Source: a candidate division LCP-89 bacterium B3_LCP
GTDB lineage: Bacteria; Electryoneota; B3-LCP
Length of the DNA stretch: 64,000 nucleotides
Direction of reading: 5' to 3'
NCBI GenBank assembly: GCA_005223185.1
Contig: NJBN01000011.1
Coordinates: 62,001 to 126,000, forward strand
Position 1 is the first letter of the stretch. Every line of letters starts with the position of its first letter. The translations under genes and the position numbers were made by a program. Positions 34,735 through 42,959 of the stretch are shown here, piece by piece. The notes beneath the pieces were generated by a model that searched no databases, was not told the DNA's origin, and saw only the letters and a list, made by a program, of their open reading frames with translations.

Positions 34735-35146
34735 GATTGCAGAATGTAGAATGTGGGTTGGGTTTAGTATAGTGGCGTAGGGTGGACTAAGTCCTGGCTT
34801 GTCGGGATGCAGTCCACCGAGTAAATAATTCTAATTGGTGGACTGCGCTACGCTTTAGTCCACCCTACTTAAACTGATGACACTAATTAGGTAATCTGTG
34901 CAATCAGCGTAATCAGCGGTTAAGACAAGAATACACCAAAGCATAAAACCCACAGCAGAGATATGGGGCACCGGAACGCACCAGTCGTTTTAACGACTTT
35001 GTAGGAATAAAACTGAGCACCGGAACTTTAGCCCGGTGCGTAATAAAATGTTGGGTTGTCCCGAAGGGACGGCTTCGCCGCACTTTGCTTAACCCAACCT
35101 ACGGGACTGGACTAAGGAGGCTTACGCCCATTCCACCCGTTGCCCA
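34735..35146. other. Repeat-filled gap after the CPBP gene
   Basis: No gene. It contains two AGAATGT heptamer units (about 34738-34752), a long GGTGGACT / AGTCCACC inverted array (34778-34867), CCCACAGCAGAGATATGGGG (34948-34967), GTCGTTTTAACGAC (about 34984), CACCGGA...CCCGGTG (35018-35038) and a GTTGGGTT...AACCCAAC palindrome (35050-35100). Confidence 0.65.
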
Positions 35147-35887
35147 ATGATAGGTATTGAAATGATTGAATTGATAGGACTCATTGCATCAATAATTGCG
35201 ATAATCGGTGCATGTATCACAGCAATCAGAAAAGGATTATTTAGCGCTACTATACGACAATCTCGAGATTATAAAAGGATTTGGGATGACATTGAAGATT
35301 CCTATATTTTATGGCGTGAACGTGGTTTCTCTGGAAAAAGCGATGCATTTATTACACGTTTAGAAAAATTAGATAAAATCAACGAATTTCGATACAAGTT
35401 ATGTAAAGAAGTTGCCCCAAAAACTCTATCGTTCATTATGAGAAACGCAATTCAAAACGGAAAACGTGGGAATTGGGGTTTCTGGTTAGAGCAGAACAAT
35501 AATAATATATATGCCCTTCCAACAGTCTTTACTGCTCTTGACGGTGCAGGTTACGAGAGACCCAAATGGAGAGCAGGGCTAATCCTGCAATTCCTAGGAA
35601 AGCAAAATTGCACAATAGTATTTAACCATCTCGATGGTTTAATCGATTTAAATCCAGAATTCAAAGCCCTATTATTAACAGGTAACGTTGCTTCGGTGAC
35701 AGTATTTATTAAAAATCGCATAAATGATGCTGATGTAAATTTGACTACAAAGGAAAACGCGATTGAAGTACTGCGTGAATATGATATTTATGAATCTCAG
35801 ATAAAAATATTTATAGATTCTCAAGTTAAATTGATAAATATGAATCGAATCAGATATCAATTTCTCAATAAAGATTTTAATAATTGA
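35147..35887 (+). CDS. Unknown AT-rich protein with N-terminal membrane helix
   Basis: A 246-residue protein I do not recognise. One hydrophobic helix (LIGLIASIIAIIGACITAI) at the N-terminus is followed by a soluble, largely helical body with a tryptophan-rich patch (GKRGNWGFWLEQNNNNIYAL) and a long repeated-helix C-terminal half. The topology suggests an inner-membrane anchor with a cytoplasmic domain. There is no Shine-Dalgarno, and a second ATG 15 bases later is an alternative start. It is visibly more AT-rich than nuoM and nuoN on either side, which suggests import. Confidence 0.5.
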   Translation: MIGIEMIELIGLIASIIAIIGACITAIRKGLFSATIRQSRDYKRIWDDIEDSYILWRERGFSGKSDAFITRLEKLDKINEFRYKLCKEVAPKTLSFIMRNAIQNGKRGNWGFWLEQNNNNIYALPTVFTALDGAGYERPKWRAGLILQFLGKQNCTIVFNHLDGLIDLNPEFKALLLTGNVASVTVFIKNRINDADVNLTTKENAIEVLREYDIYESQIKIFIDSQVKLINMNRIRYQFLNKDFNN

Positions 35888-36081
35888 TATTAATATGCCA
35901 TCTAGCCCCCGCACTCGATTGGTAGAACACCCGCACTGTCAGGTTCGGAGACTTGTTAGCACGTTCAATCATCGTAATCAGTAGTTAAGACAAGAAAAAC
36001 ACCAAAGCATAAAACCCACAGCAGAGCTGTGGGGCACCCTACAATGGCCTTGACAGTAAATGTAGGCGAGAGGAGATTCTC
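35888..36081. other. Gap with dispersed palindromes and a cassette-like boundary
   Basis: No gene. It has CTAGCCCCCGCACT...GGAGACTTGTTAGCACG (35911-35964), loosely like an integron attC end, and CCCACAGCAGAGCTGTGGG (36014-36032). Confidence 0.4.
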
Positions 36082-36678
36082 ATGGAAAATAATATCAATC
36101 TCACAAAACTCATTGAGGAATTCAAAGAGATCAAGAAAGAACATCGTAGATTAATTATTCAAAAATCTGCATTAGTTGTGCCTGGCTCTTCTGTAATTAG
36201 GGTATTTGAGAAGGAGACAAAAGATGATATAGTAAGTGTTTTGCAGAAAATTCCAATGGATAAATTAAGAAACTTAGATAATGAAACAGGCTTTAAATCA
36301 TGGTTTGAAGAGCAATTGGATAAGATTACACGCGCTCTTAAGAAAAGGAATAGAAAGAATACGCGTGTTAATCCAGGAATAAAATGGGGTCACGCCGCTA
36401 AAATACTGAATTTATCTTTACGTGATCTTGTGGTTGATTTAAGAATTTTCGATACGAAAACTACCAAACGGCTAATACCCTGGTTATATTGTCCCATAGA
36501 TGGAATTATTATGCGGAAAATTCAAGGGCTTGGGTATTCTCTGCCTTACAAAGGGATTAAGAATATCGATAAGAAGTTTTTTTATAACATACAAAATCTT
36601 CTAGGGGAAGCTGCTAAACAAGCAAATTTTCATCGTGTATACTTCGATTATAATTGGATACAGCAGCGTGAAAAATAA
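36082..36678 (+). CDS. Unknown AT-rich protein
   Basis: A 198-residue soluble, basic, mostly helical protein without a family I can name. Visible features are a charged N-terminal helix (KLIEEFKEIKKEHRRLIIQK), a basic stretch (ALKKRNRKNTRVNPGIKWGH) and HAAKILNLSLRDLVVDLRIF. The second half has YCPIDGIIMRKIQGLGYSLP, which could be a small nucleic-acid-binding fold. It has a good GAGGAG ribosome site. It sits in the nuoM-N gap and its AT-rich composition resembles the genes at 24515 and 35147. Confidence 0.5.
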   Translation: MENNINLTKLIEEFKEIKKEHRRLIIQKSALVVPGSSVIRVFEKETKDDIVSVLQKIPMDKLRNLDNETGFKSWFEEQLDKITRALKKRNRKNTRVNPGIKWGHAAKILNLSLRDLVVDLRIFDTKTTKRLIPWLYCPIDGIIMRKIQGLGYSLPYKGIKNIDKKFFYNIQNLLGEAAKQANFHRVYFDYNWIQQREK

Positions 36679-36767
36679 TCACCTAAAGTATCATCCAGCA
36701 GGGTGCCCCACCGCTTGTGGTGGGATAGATAAACGGGTCGGCACAAGACCGACCCCTACGCGAATAA

Positions 36768-36795
36768 ACTAACAGCTAACTGCTAACAACCAACT
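36768..36795 (+). repeat. Degenerate CTAACA heptamer repeats before nuoN
   Basis: Four in-phase units: ACTAACA, GCTAACT, GCTAACA, ACCAACT, ending ten bases before the nuoN ATG. Confidence 0.75.
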
Positions 36796-36805
36796 ACTAT
36801 AAACC

Positions 36806-38248
36806 ATGAACATCACCTACAACCTACCCGCCATTGGAACCCAGTTAGTGCTGGGGGCAGGCGTCATCTTAGTCCTGCTGGCGGATTTACTGACCGGTAA
36901 GAAGAACAGGGACGTTGCTTACCAGACCACCTTAACCGTACTGGTGTTAGCCGGTATCATCTGCGTCATGAAATGGGGATCGGCGGGCGCCGGTTTCGGA
37001 GGACAGGTCTTCGGAGACGGCTTCGCCTCCTTCTTCAACTTGGCGTTTCTGGCTATCGCCTTCTTAGTGGTCTTCAACAGCCCCAACTACCTGAAACGCA
37101 ACGAAATCGATCACGGCGAATACTACATGCTGATCCTCATCGCTGTGTTGGGCATGACCTTCATGTCGTCCGCCGGCGATCTGCTGATCTTCTTCTTAGG
37201 CTTGGAAACCATGTCAATTTCGCTGTACGTGCTGGCAGGTTTCCACAAATCGCGAGCCCGTTCCAACGAATCATCGCTGAAGTATCTCCTGCTGGGAGCG
37301 TTCTTCACCGGATTCCTGCTGTACGGCATCGCCTTGATCTACGGCCAGGTGGGCAGCACTAACTTAGCTGACATTACCTCCTATCTGGCGGGATCAGCTA
37401 ACCCGCTGGGCGGATACATGGGCGTGGGATTAGCGCTGCTGTTAGTGGGATTGCTGTTCAAAATGGCGGTAGTGCCCTTCCACTTCTGGTCGCCGGACGT
37501 CTATGACGGCGCGCCCACTCCGGTGACGGCATTCATGTCGGCAGCGCCGAAGGCTGCGGCATTTGCAGCGGCTCTGCGCATCTTCTACGATCCTGCCATT
37601 TCTCTGGGTCTGCCCTGGGATAAGACCCTGTGGATTGCAGCCGCCCTGACCATTACCCTGGGTAACTTCGCCGCGCTGGCGCAGTCCAGCATCAAACGAA
37701 TGCTGGCATATTCATCCATAACTCACGCAGGTTACCTGATGATCGGTTTAGCGGCTGGCAACGAACTGGGCGCATCGGGGATGCTCTACTACCTGTTCAC
37801 CTACGGTTTCATGAACGTGGGCGCTTTCACCATCGCCTGGCTGGTCAACCGGCGAGGGGAAGGCAATTACCTCCTGTCGGACTTCGCTCAGTTGGGATCG
37901 CGCAACCCGGTTATGGCACTGCTGATGTCCATCTTCATGCTGTCCCTGACCGGCATTCCGCCTCTGGCTGGATTTTTCGGCAAGCTATACGTCTTTTCCG
38001 CGGGCGTCAAAGCCGGACTGATCTGGCTGGTTGTCATCGCGGTTTTAAACAGCGTGGTGTCGGTATTCTACTACCTGCGCGTCATGGTCATCATGTACAT
38101 GCGCGAAGAAGAAGGTCTGAAAGATTTAGAAAAGGCACCAACCGTAGCCATAACTGCCATCCTCTGCGGATTGGTTATCCTGTTGCTGGGTCTTTTCCCG
38201 GGACCATTGCTGGATCTGGCGAGGGAATCGGTGCTGTCTTTGCTTTAG
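36806..38248 (+). CDS. nuoN: NADH-quinone oxidoreductase subunit N
   Basis: An antiporter-like complex I subunit, 480 residues and about fourteen helices. Motifs: IFFLGLETMSISLYVLAGF (helix-5 glutamate), PFHFWSPDVYDGAPTPVTAF and AYSSITHAGYLMIGL. It is the last gene of the J-K-L-M-N series and is followed by a terminator. No Shine-Dalgarno is visible; the heptamer repeat stands upstream. It is separated from nuoM by 4.5 kb of accessory genes. Confidence 0.96.
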   Translation: MNITYNLPAIGTQLVLGAGVILVLLADLLTGKKNRDVAYQTTLTVLVLAGIICVMKWGSAGAGFGGQVFGDGFASFFNLAFLAIAFLVVFNSPNYLKRNEIDHGEYYMLILIAVLGMTFMSSAGDLLIFFLGLETMSISLYVLAGFHKSRARSNESSLKYLLLGAFFTGFLLYGIALIYGQVGSTNLADITSYLAGSANPLGGYMGVGLALLLVGLLFKMAVVPFHFWSPDVYDGAPTPVTAFMSAAPKAAAFAAALRIFYDPAISLGLPWDKTLWIAAALTITLGNFAALAQSSIKRMLAYSSITHAGYLMIGLAAGNELGASGMLYYLFTYGFMNVGAFTIAWLVNRRGEGNYLLSDFAQLGSRNPVMALLMSIFMLSLTGIPPLAGFFGKLYVFSAGVKAGLIWLVVIAVLNSVVSVFYYLRVMVIMYMREEEGLKDLEKAPTVAITAILCGLVILLLGLFPGPLLDLARESVLSLL

Positions 38249-38271
38249 GACATACGAACAGATGAAGACTT

Positions 38272-38303
38272 AAAAACGCCGGTTTCTACTGGCGCTTTTT
38301 TTG
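38272..38303 (+). terminator. Terminator after nuoN
   Basis: AAAAACGCC and GGCGCTTTTTTT arms around GGTTTCTACT, ending in seven T, 24 bases after the nuoN stop. Confidence 0.65.
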
Positions 38304-38338
38304 AAGTAAACTACCTTACCGCTAATTCATTAGACACA

Positions 38339-38770
38339 ATGGACAAGCTACACATAAGACCGTATCAGAGTCAGGACGAAGGTCAGGTTATTGATCTCTG
38401 GCACAGATGCGGTCTGGTCGTACCCTGGAACGATCCGAAGAAAGACATCGACCGGCAGTTGCAGGTCAATCCTGAACTGTTTTTAGTGGGATTGGTGAAT
38501 GATACTATCGTGGCTTCAGTTATGGGTGGATACGAAGGGCATCGCGGCTGGGTGCATTATCTCGCCGTATTACCCGAATATCAGCGGCGCGGTTTCGCAC
38601 GAGACATAATGGAAGTTATAGAAAATATGCTAAAGAAACAGGGATGCCCCAAGATCAACCTGCAGGTTAGAACCAGTAATATGCAGGCGGTCGGTTTCTA
38701 CCAAAGCATCGGCTACAAACTCGACGACGTCGTCAGTATGGGTAAGCGGTTGGAAGATGATGAAATTTAG
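38339..38770 (+). CDS. GNAT-family N-acetyltransferase
   Basis: A 143-residue GNAT acetyltransferase. The acetyl-CoA-binding motif is LAVLPEYQRRGFARDIMEVI (V-x-P-x-x-Q-x-x-G-x-A), followed by INLQVRTSNMQAVGFYQSIG. Such enzymes transfer an acetyl group to an amine of a small molecule or protein. It most resembles the YpeA/RimI-like branch; the substrate is not inferable. It lies behind the nuoN terminator and nine bases ahead of a methyltransferase, so the two form a small operon. Confidence 0.85.
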   Translation: MDKLHIRPYQSQDEGQVIDLWHRCGLVVPWNDPKKDIDRQLQVNPELFLVGLVNDTIVASVMGGYEGHRGWVHYLAVLPEYQRRGFARDIMEVIENMLKKQGCPKINLQVRTSNMQAVGFYQSIGYKLDDVVSMGKRLEDDEI

Positions 38771-38779
38771 GAGAACATA

Positions 38780-39346
38780 ATGCCTGAGGAAAGTATGGGG
38801 CACGTCTGCCCTCCATCGGTGATAAAATGGCTGAATAGCCCCCTGCGAAGATTATTGCAGAATCCCAGAAAAATCTTTGGTACCTATGTTAATCCGGGAA
38901 ATACGGTCATAGACTTGGGCTGTGGAGGAGGATTATTCACAGTGGCGTTAGCCGAAATGGTCGGGAAGAGCGGCCGTGTAATCGCCGTTGACCTGCAGGA
39001 AGAAATGCTTAGGATAACCCGCAATTTCGCCACAAAGAAGGGAGTAATGGACAGAATCACCCTGCACCAATGCAGTGAAAAAGACATCGGGTTAACTGAT
39101 CAAAATGTTGATTTCGCGCTGGCATTCTACGTGGTTCACGAAGTCCCGGATAGAAAGGGGTTCTTAAGTCAGGTTGCTGCTCTGCTGAAACCTGATGCAA
39201 CCTTCATGCTGATCGAACCAAAGCACCACGTCAAAGCTGAACAGTTCGATCAGATATTGGGTGAGGCGAAATTGGCAGGATTGGATTATCACACGCAGAT
39301 CAAAATGGCAATGAGCCGGGGGATGGTGTTCACAGTGGGCTCTTGA
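38780..39346 (+). CDS. Class I SAM-dependent methyltransferase
   Basis: A 188-residue Rossmann methyltransferase. SAM-binding motif I is VIDLGCGGGLFTVALAE; motif II is AVDLQEEMLRI; a later ALAFYVVHEVPDRKGFL loop fits the UbiE/arsenite-methyltransferase-like Methyltransf_11 group. The N-terminal RLLQNPRKIFGTYVNPGNTV is family-like. Good GGAGAA ribosome site. The substrate is unknown; quinone or small-metabolite methylation is possible but unproven. Confidence 0.8.
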   Translation: MPEESMGHVCPPSVIKWLNSPLRRLLQNPRKIFGTYVNPGNTVIDLGCGGGLFTVALAEMVGKSGRVIAVDLQEEMLRITRNFATKKGVMDRITLHQCSEKDIGLTDQNVDFALAFYVVHEVPDRKGFLSQVAALLKPDATFMLIEPKHHVKAEQFDQILGEAKLAGLDYHTQIKMAMSRGMVFTVGS

Positions 39347-39440
39347 AGATAAACATGCGTGAATCCTGCAGGATGGAGAAGAGTATTCGGGATGGTGGGG
39401 GAGTGGAAGACTATAATGAATCTTAACTTAATAGCTTAAC

Positions 39441-39494
39441 GCCGCCCGTAAATCAATTTCCGGGCTTATTTTATGCTGTCCCGCAAAGCGGGAC
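39441..39494. repeat. REP element remnant
   Basis: GCCCGTAAATCAATTTCCGGGC head, then TTATTTTATGCT and a GTCCCGCAAAGCGGGAC hairpin: one half of the RAYT-family element in opposite orientation, between convergent genes. Confidence 0.7.
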
Positions 39495-39513
39495 GCTCTA
39501 AATGCATGATATT

Positions 39514-40785
39514 CTACTTAACCTTGTCTCTTTCTATTTGCTTGATTTTGACGATGACCAAAGCCATAAGAACGATTGTAACCAATGTAAACAGGATAAA
39601 CCCTTTTCTGCGGTTCTTAACCTCCACTACGGCTGAAATACCTGCCTGGTGCACCTCATCGGCAGCCTCCATGGCACGTTCAGCAGATGAAATAAGGGTA
39701 TCCGGATTGAATGCGTGGACTAACTTACGCACGTTAATAAGAGAATGCCGTACGTCCAAAAGTGCGAATTGTTCATCTGATACGCCAACACCCTTCCTCT
39801 CCGCTTCGTCGATCAGTTCTCTGGCTTCCATATACGTTTCGCTCAAATCCACTAATGCTTGCTTCATCGCTTTGGCTGCTTCGTAGCCAGCATCATCCTC
39901 GCTGTGACAGGTGGCGCATAAAGATTCATCTCCGACGCCAACTTGCTCATCCGTCAGCGGCCTGATGGAATGATTCCCATGACATGAAGAGCATTCCGCT
40001 TCGCCCAAATCATCGAAGGCAGTTTTGTGCGGGCTGACATTGAACAGCTCACCTTCAGCCAGATGGCATTGATAGCAAACCCTGCCGATGGAAGCTACTC
40101 CTGGTGGAGTTGCGGCGTGATTACCATGGCAATCATTGCATGCAGGAGCGCCCGTATCTTTATGTTTCAGCAATGCAATCCCGTGAACGCTTTCCTGGTA
40201 ATCAGCATGTTGGTCCGTGGCGATTGGGTAAGACGCCATGTAATCTGCATCCGAATGGCAGGACGAACAGGTCTGGGGAACATTCAGATCGTAAACAGGA
40301 GACCGCGGATCGCTGGTCTTGCGGATATCGTGGACGCTGTGGCAGGATATGCACTGGGCTACATTTTTGTCGCCCTGCTTTATCTTTTGACCGTGCTGCG
40401 ATGTCCAGTACTTACCCAACTGATCTGTAGGCAAAGCAGGATTGTATTTCCGCATATATGCCGGGTCTGAATGGCACTGTCCGCAGAACTGTGGTATTTC
40501 TCTTATTGACGGTACTGCTCGAAAACCATTTTTCTCACTCATCGCCAGTTCAGCATCTTCTTCGGTTGGATCGCCGCCATGGCAGCCTGCGCAGGATATC
40601 CCCTCCTTGTTGTGAACGTCCTCAGCAAATTTTATCGCCGGATCTAAAAGTTCATCATCGAGTTCCAAATGGCATTCTATACAGGTATTTACCTGGTTCT
40701 GAGCTAGTGATTCTACCTGTAGTGAGATGAGGAAAATAACTGCAGTAATTAAAATGAGAAATGCTCTTGCCGATTTCATTTTCAT
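39514..40785 (-). CDS. Membrane-anchored nonaheme c-type cytochrome
   Basis: A 423-residue protein with an N-terminal signal or anchor helix (ARAFLILITAVIFLISLQ) and a C-terminal membrane helix (FILFTLVTIVLMALVIVKIK). Nine CxxCH heme motifs lie between residues about 35 and 300: CIECH, CAGCH, CGQCH, CISCH, CSSCH, CNDCH, CYQCH, CSSCH, CATCH. A long helical stem then precedes the anchor. It starts two bases after the cytochrome b stop, so it is the last gene of the Rieske/b operon. Its position suggests it replaces cytochrome c1 as electron acceptor from the Rieske protein. Confidence 0.88.
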   Translation of the reverse strand: MKMKSARAFLILITAVIFLISLQVESLAQNQVNTCIECHLELDDELLDPAIKFAEDVHNKEGISCAGCHGGDPTEEDAELAMSEKNGFRAVPSIREIPQFCGQCHSDPAYMRKYNPALPTDQLGKYWTSQHGQKIKQGDKNVAQCISCHSVHDIRKTSDPRSPVYDLNVPQTCSSCHSDADYMASYPIATDQHADYQESVHGIALLKHKDTGAPACNDCHGNHAATPPGVASIGRVCYQCHLAEGELFNVSPHKTAFDDLGEAECSSCHGNHSIRPLTDEQVGVGDESLCATCHSEDDAGYEAAKAMKQALVDLSETYMEARELIDEAERKGVGVSDEQFALLDVRHSLINVRKLVHAFNPDTLISSAERAMEAADEVHQAGISAVVEVKNRRKGFILFTLVTIVLMALVIVKIKQIERDKVK

Positions 40786-40787
40786 CC

Positions 40788-41852
40788 CTATTCTATTGTG
40801 TATCCGACGATGGTCATGGCAATGATAAACAACACAGCTAAGACGCCTAATATCGTTACCAATGGATGCTTTATCCCGCGGCTGCTTTTACGATCGATGA
40901 AGGGCAGTAAAACTACCAAAATGCCGGCTAAAGAGAACCCGCCTATTCCCACAAGTTCACCCTCTATGAAAAACACTTCAGCAGGAAGAAATTTCAACGT
41001 TTGAAACATGAACATGAAGTACCATTCAGGCTTGATACCGGCTGGAGCTGCTTGAAAAGCATCGGCTTTAACGCCCAGTTCCCAGGGGAAAAATACAGCC
41101 AGCAGAGCCACCACATTAAGAACGCCTATCCACACCACTAAGTCTCTTAACATGAAGTTGGGAAAAAAGGGCATCTTGCGCTTTATTTTGCCTTCAAGGT
41201 GCAGTGGGGTACTCATTCCCTGGAACTGAATTATGGCTAAATGGGCAGCCAGGAACAGTGTGAAGATCCCCGGTAGAACCGCCACGTGAAAGCCGAAGAA
41301 CCGCGATAACGTTCCTCCCGTTACGTCCTGTCCACCACGCAGGAAAACCAGCATGTACTCTCCTATTATGGGTACTGCACCGGCGATATCCGTACCCACC
41401 TTCGTGGCGAAAAATGCCAGTTCGTTCCAGGGCAGTAAATAGCCGGAGAAACCAAAACCCATCGACAGAAAGAAGAGAAACATTCCGCTAATCCAGGTCA
41501 ACTCACGTGGTTTGCGGTACGTTCTGGCGAAAAGATTGGAGAACATATGAATGAACGCAGCCAGCACCATCAGGTTGGCAGACCAACTGTGAATGGACCT
41601 GATCAACCAGCCGTACTTCACCTTTGTGACGATAAACTGCACCGATTCAAATGCTGTATCTGCACCGGGTTTGTAATACAGAAGCAGCAGGATTCCCGTA
41701 AACACCTGTATTATAAAGAGGAAAAGCGCGATACCACCGAAGTAATACCAAACGAATTCCTTGTGGATGGGAACGTCCTTCTTTTTCGCAAAGGAGAGCA
41801 GTTGATCAATTTGGTATCTCTCAGCTAACCAGTTAATTAAGCCCCGCATCAA
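40788..41852 (-). CDS. b6-type cytochrome b of a Rieske/cytochrome b complex
   Basis: A 354-residue membrane protein combining cytochrome b6 and subunit IV parts. Helix B carries the first histidine pair ([19 protein letters not shown], 13 residues between). Helix D carries the second ([19 protein letters not shown], 14 residues between, the b6f-type spacing). The Qo-site motif PEWY is in [17 protein letters not shown]. It oxidises quinol and bifurcates electrons to the Rieske centre and the b hemes. It lies six bases after the Rieske gene and two before the nonaheme cytochrome. Confidence 0.93.
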   Translation of the reverse strand: MMRGLINWLAERYQIDQLLSFAKKKDVPIHKEFVWYYFGGIALFLFIIQVFTGILLLLYYKPGADTAFESVQFIVTKVKYGWLIRSIHSWSANLMVLAAFIHMFSNLFARTYRKPRELTWISGMFLFFLSMGFGFSGYLLPWNELAFFATKVGTDIAGAVPIIGEYMLVFLRGGQDVTGGTLSRFFGFHVAVLPGIFTLFLAAHLAIIQFQGMSTPLHLEGKIKRKMPFFPNFMLRDLVVWIGVLNVVALLAVFFPWELGVKADAFQAAPAGIKPEWYFMFMFQTLKFLPAEVFFIEGELVGIGGFSLAGILVVLLPFIDRKSSRGIKHPLVTILGVLAVLFIIAMTIVGYTIE

Positions 41853-41858
41853 CTCCTC

Positions 41859-42302
41859 CTAAGCTTTCGGTGAAACAAATATGGCATCATCTTTGATATG
41901 TACTTCTAAGGGCGTGAGTGGACGTGGCGGCGGACCTGCAACATTCAACCCGTTCAGATCATACTGTCCATTATGGCAGGCGCACCAGATGATCTTCATG
42001 TCACTCCGGTACTGCACCGTGCAATCCAGATGGGTACAGGTGGCAATAAACGCTTTGAATTCACCTTCAGACGTCCGAATCAATAACCCGGGCTGTCTTC
42101 CGAATTTAAAGAGCTTGCTCTGGTCGGGTTTAAGATCGGTGATCTTACCAACGGCAACGCTGGATATGTCTGCTTCCGGGAGTTTCGGCGGTTCCATCAA
42201 ACGGATAACAGGATAAATTACCATGCCGAAAAACGTAGCCAGCGTTCCTCCTAACAATACATTCAGAAAACCACGGCGGCTATTAGTTTTGTTACCTTCC
42301 AT
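41859..42302 (-). CDS. Rieske [2Fe-2S] protein
   Basis: A 147-residue Rieske subunit. The N-terminus has a twin-arginine-like SRRGFLNVLLGGTLATFFGM signal-anchor, as in quinol-oxidising Rieske proteins. The cluster is bound by CTHLDC and CACHNG, each giving a Cys and a His; the remaining cysteines form the stabilising disulfide. It accepts one electron from quinol at cytochrome b. Second gene of the operon, 96 bases after the tetraheme cytochrome. Confidence 0.93.
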   Translation of the reverse strand: MEGNKTNSRRGFLNVLLGGTLATFFGMVIYPVIRLMEPPKLPEADISSVAVGKITDLKPDQSKLFKFGRQPGLLIRTSEGEFKAFIATCTHLDCTVQYRSDMKIIWCACHNGQYDLNGLNVAGPPPRPLTPLEVHIKDDAIFVSPKA

Positions 42303-42398
42303 CGTTCATTTCACCGTAAGGATTGATGTAACTCCATTCCCATAATATACTGCTGGATCAAAATGAGTTCACCCAGCTAAGTCGATATCTTTCAATTT

Positions 42399-42917
42399 CT
42401 ATTCAGTGGATTCTTCAGTTTTCTCGGGGACCTTGTGTTCGATCAGGAGCCAACGTTCCGCGTAATCGAACTCGGAGTCTTCATGATAAGAATCATTGTG
42501 ACAACCAATGCAGGTCTTCTCGTCCGGAACGATTAAACCGGCTGCGATTGCCGCATCATGGTCCTTCATTATACTGCTCTCCTTATAATCCTTACCAGGT
42601 CCGTGACACGCTTCGCACCCAACGCCTGCAAATTTCTCCCTGTTTTCTGCAGAGGGGTCGTAACCTCCGGCACCATAACCGGTGGAATGGCATTTCAAAC
42701 AGAGCTCGTTTTCACCTTCACCCTCAGCCTTGATAATTTCTGTTGCTTGAGCGTGTTTGCTGCTCGCCCACTTCTCGTAGATCATCCCCTTCTTCTCACC
42801 CTTATGACACATCTTACAAGACTTGATGCCCGTATAGCTATGCTGGGCAAAACTTAGAGATGCTGCCGACAGTGAAACTGCCAGGCATAGAATCACAACT
42901 GAGATTATACGTTTCAT
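42399..42917 (-). CDS. Secreted tetraheme c-type cytochrome
   Basis: A 172-residue periplasmic cytochrome with a signal peptide (ISVVILCLAVSLSAASLSFA) and four CxxCH motifs: CKMCH, CLKCH, CEACH and CIGCH. It is of the cytochrome c554-like type, in which the heme protein relays electrons between a hydroxylamine- or nitrite-related enzyme and quinone-linked complexes. First gene of the Rieske/b operon, with a promoter at 42960-42988. A mobile electron shuttle between the b complex and the octaheme enzymes nearby is a reasonable inference. Confidence 0.88.
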   Translation of the reverse strand: MKRIISVVILCLAVSLSAASLSFAQHSYTGIKSCKMCHKGEKKGMIYEKWASSKHAQATEIIKAEGEGENELCLKCHSTGYGAGGYDPSAENREKFAGVGCEACHGPGKDYKESSIMKDHDAAIAAGLIVPDEKTCIGCHNDSYHEDSEFDYAERWLLIEHKVPEKTEESTE

Positions 42918-42959
42918 TTCTTTATACTTCAGTTATTTTTAAGGTGCTAATTCCTTCTA

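Noticed and set aside
35905-35965. A possible tRNA around the GGTTCGGAGAC sequence
   Set aside because: A TpsiC-like GGTTCG is present but acceptor and anticodon stems cannot be formed.
40027-40470. A 147-codon plus-strand frame over the nonaheme cytochrome
   Set aside because: It is antisense to the heme motifs and starts without a ribosome site.
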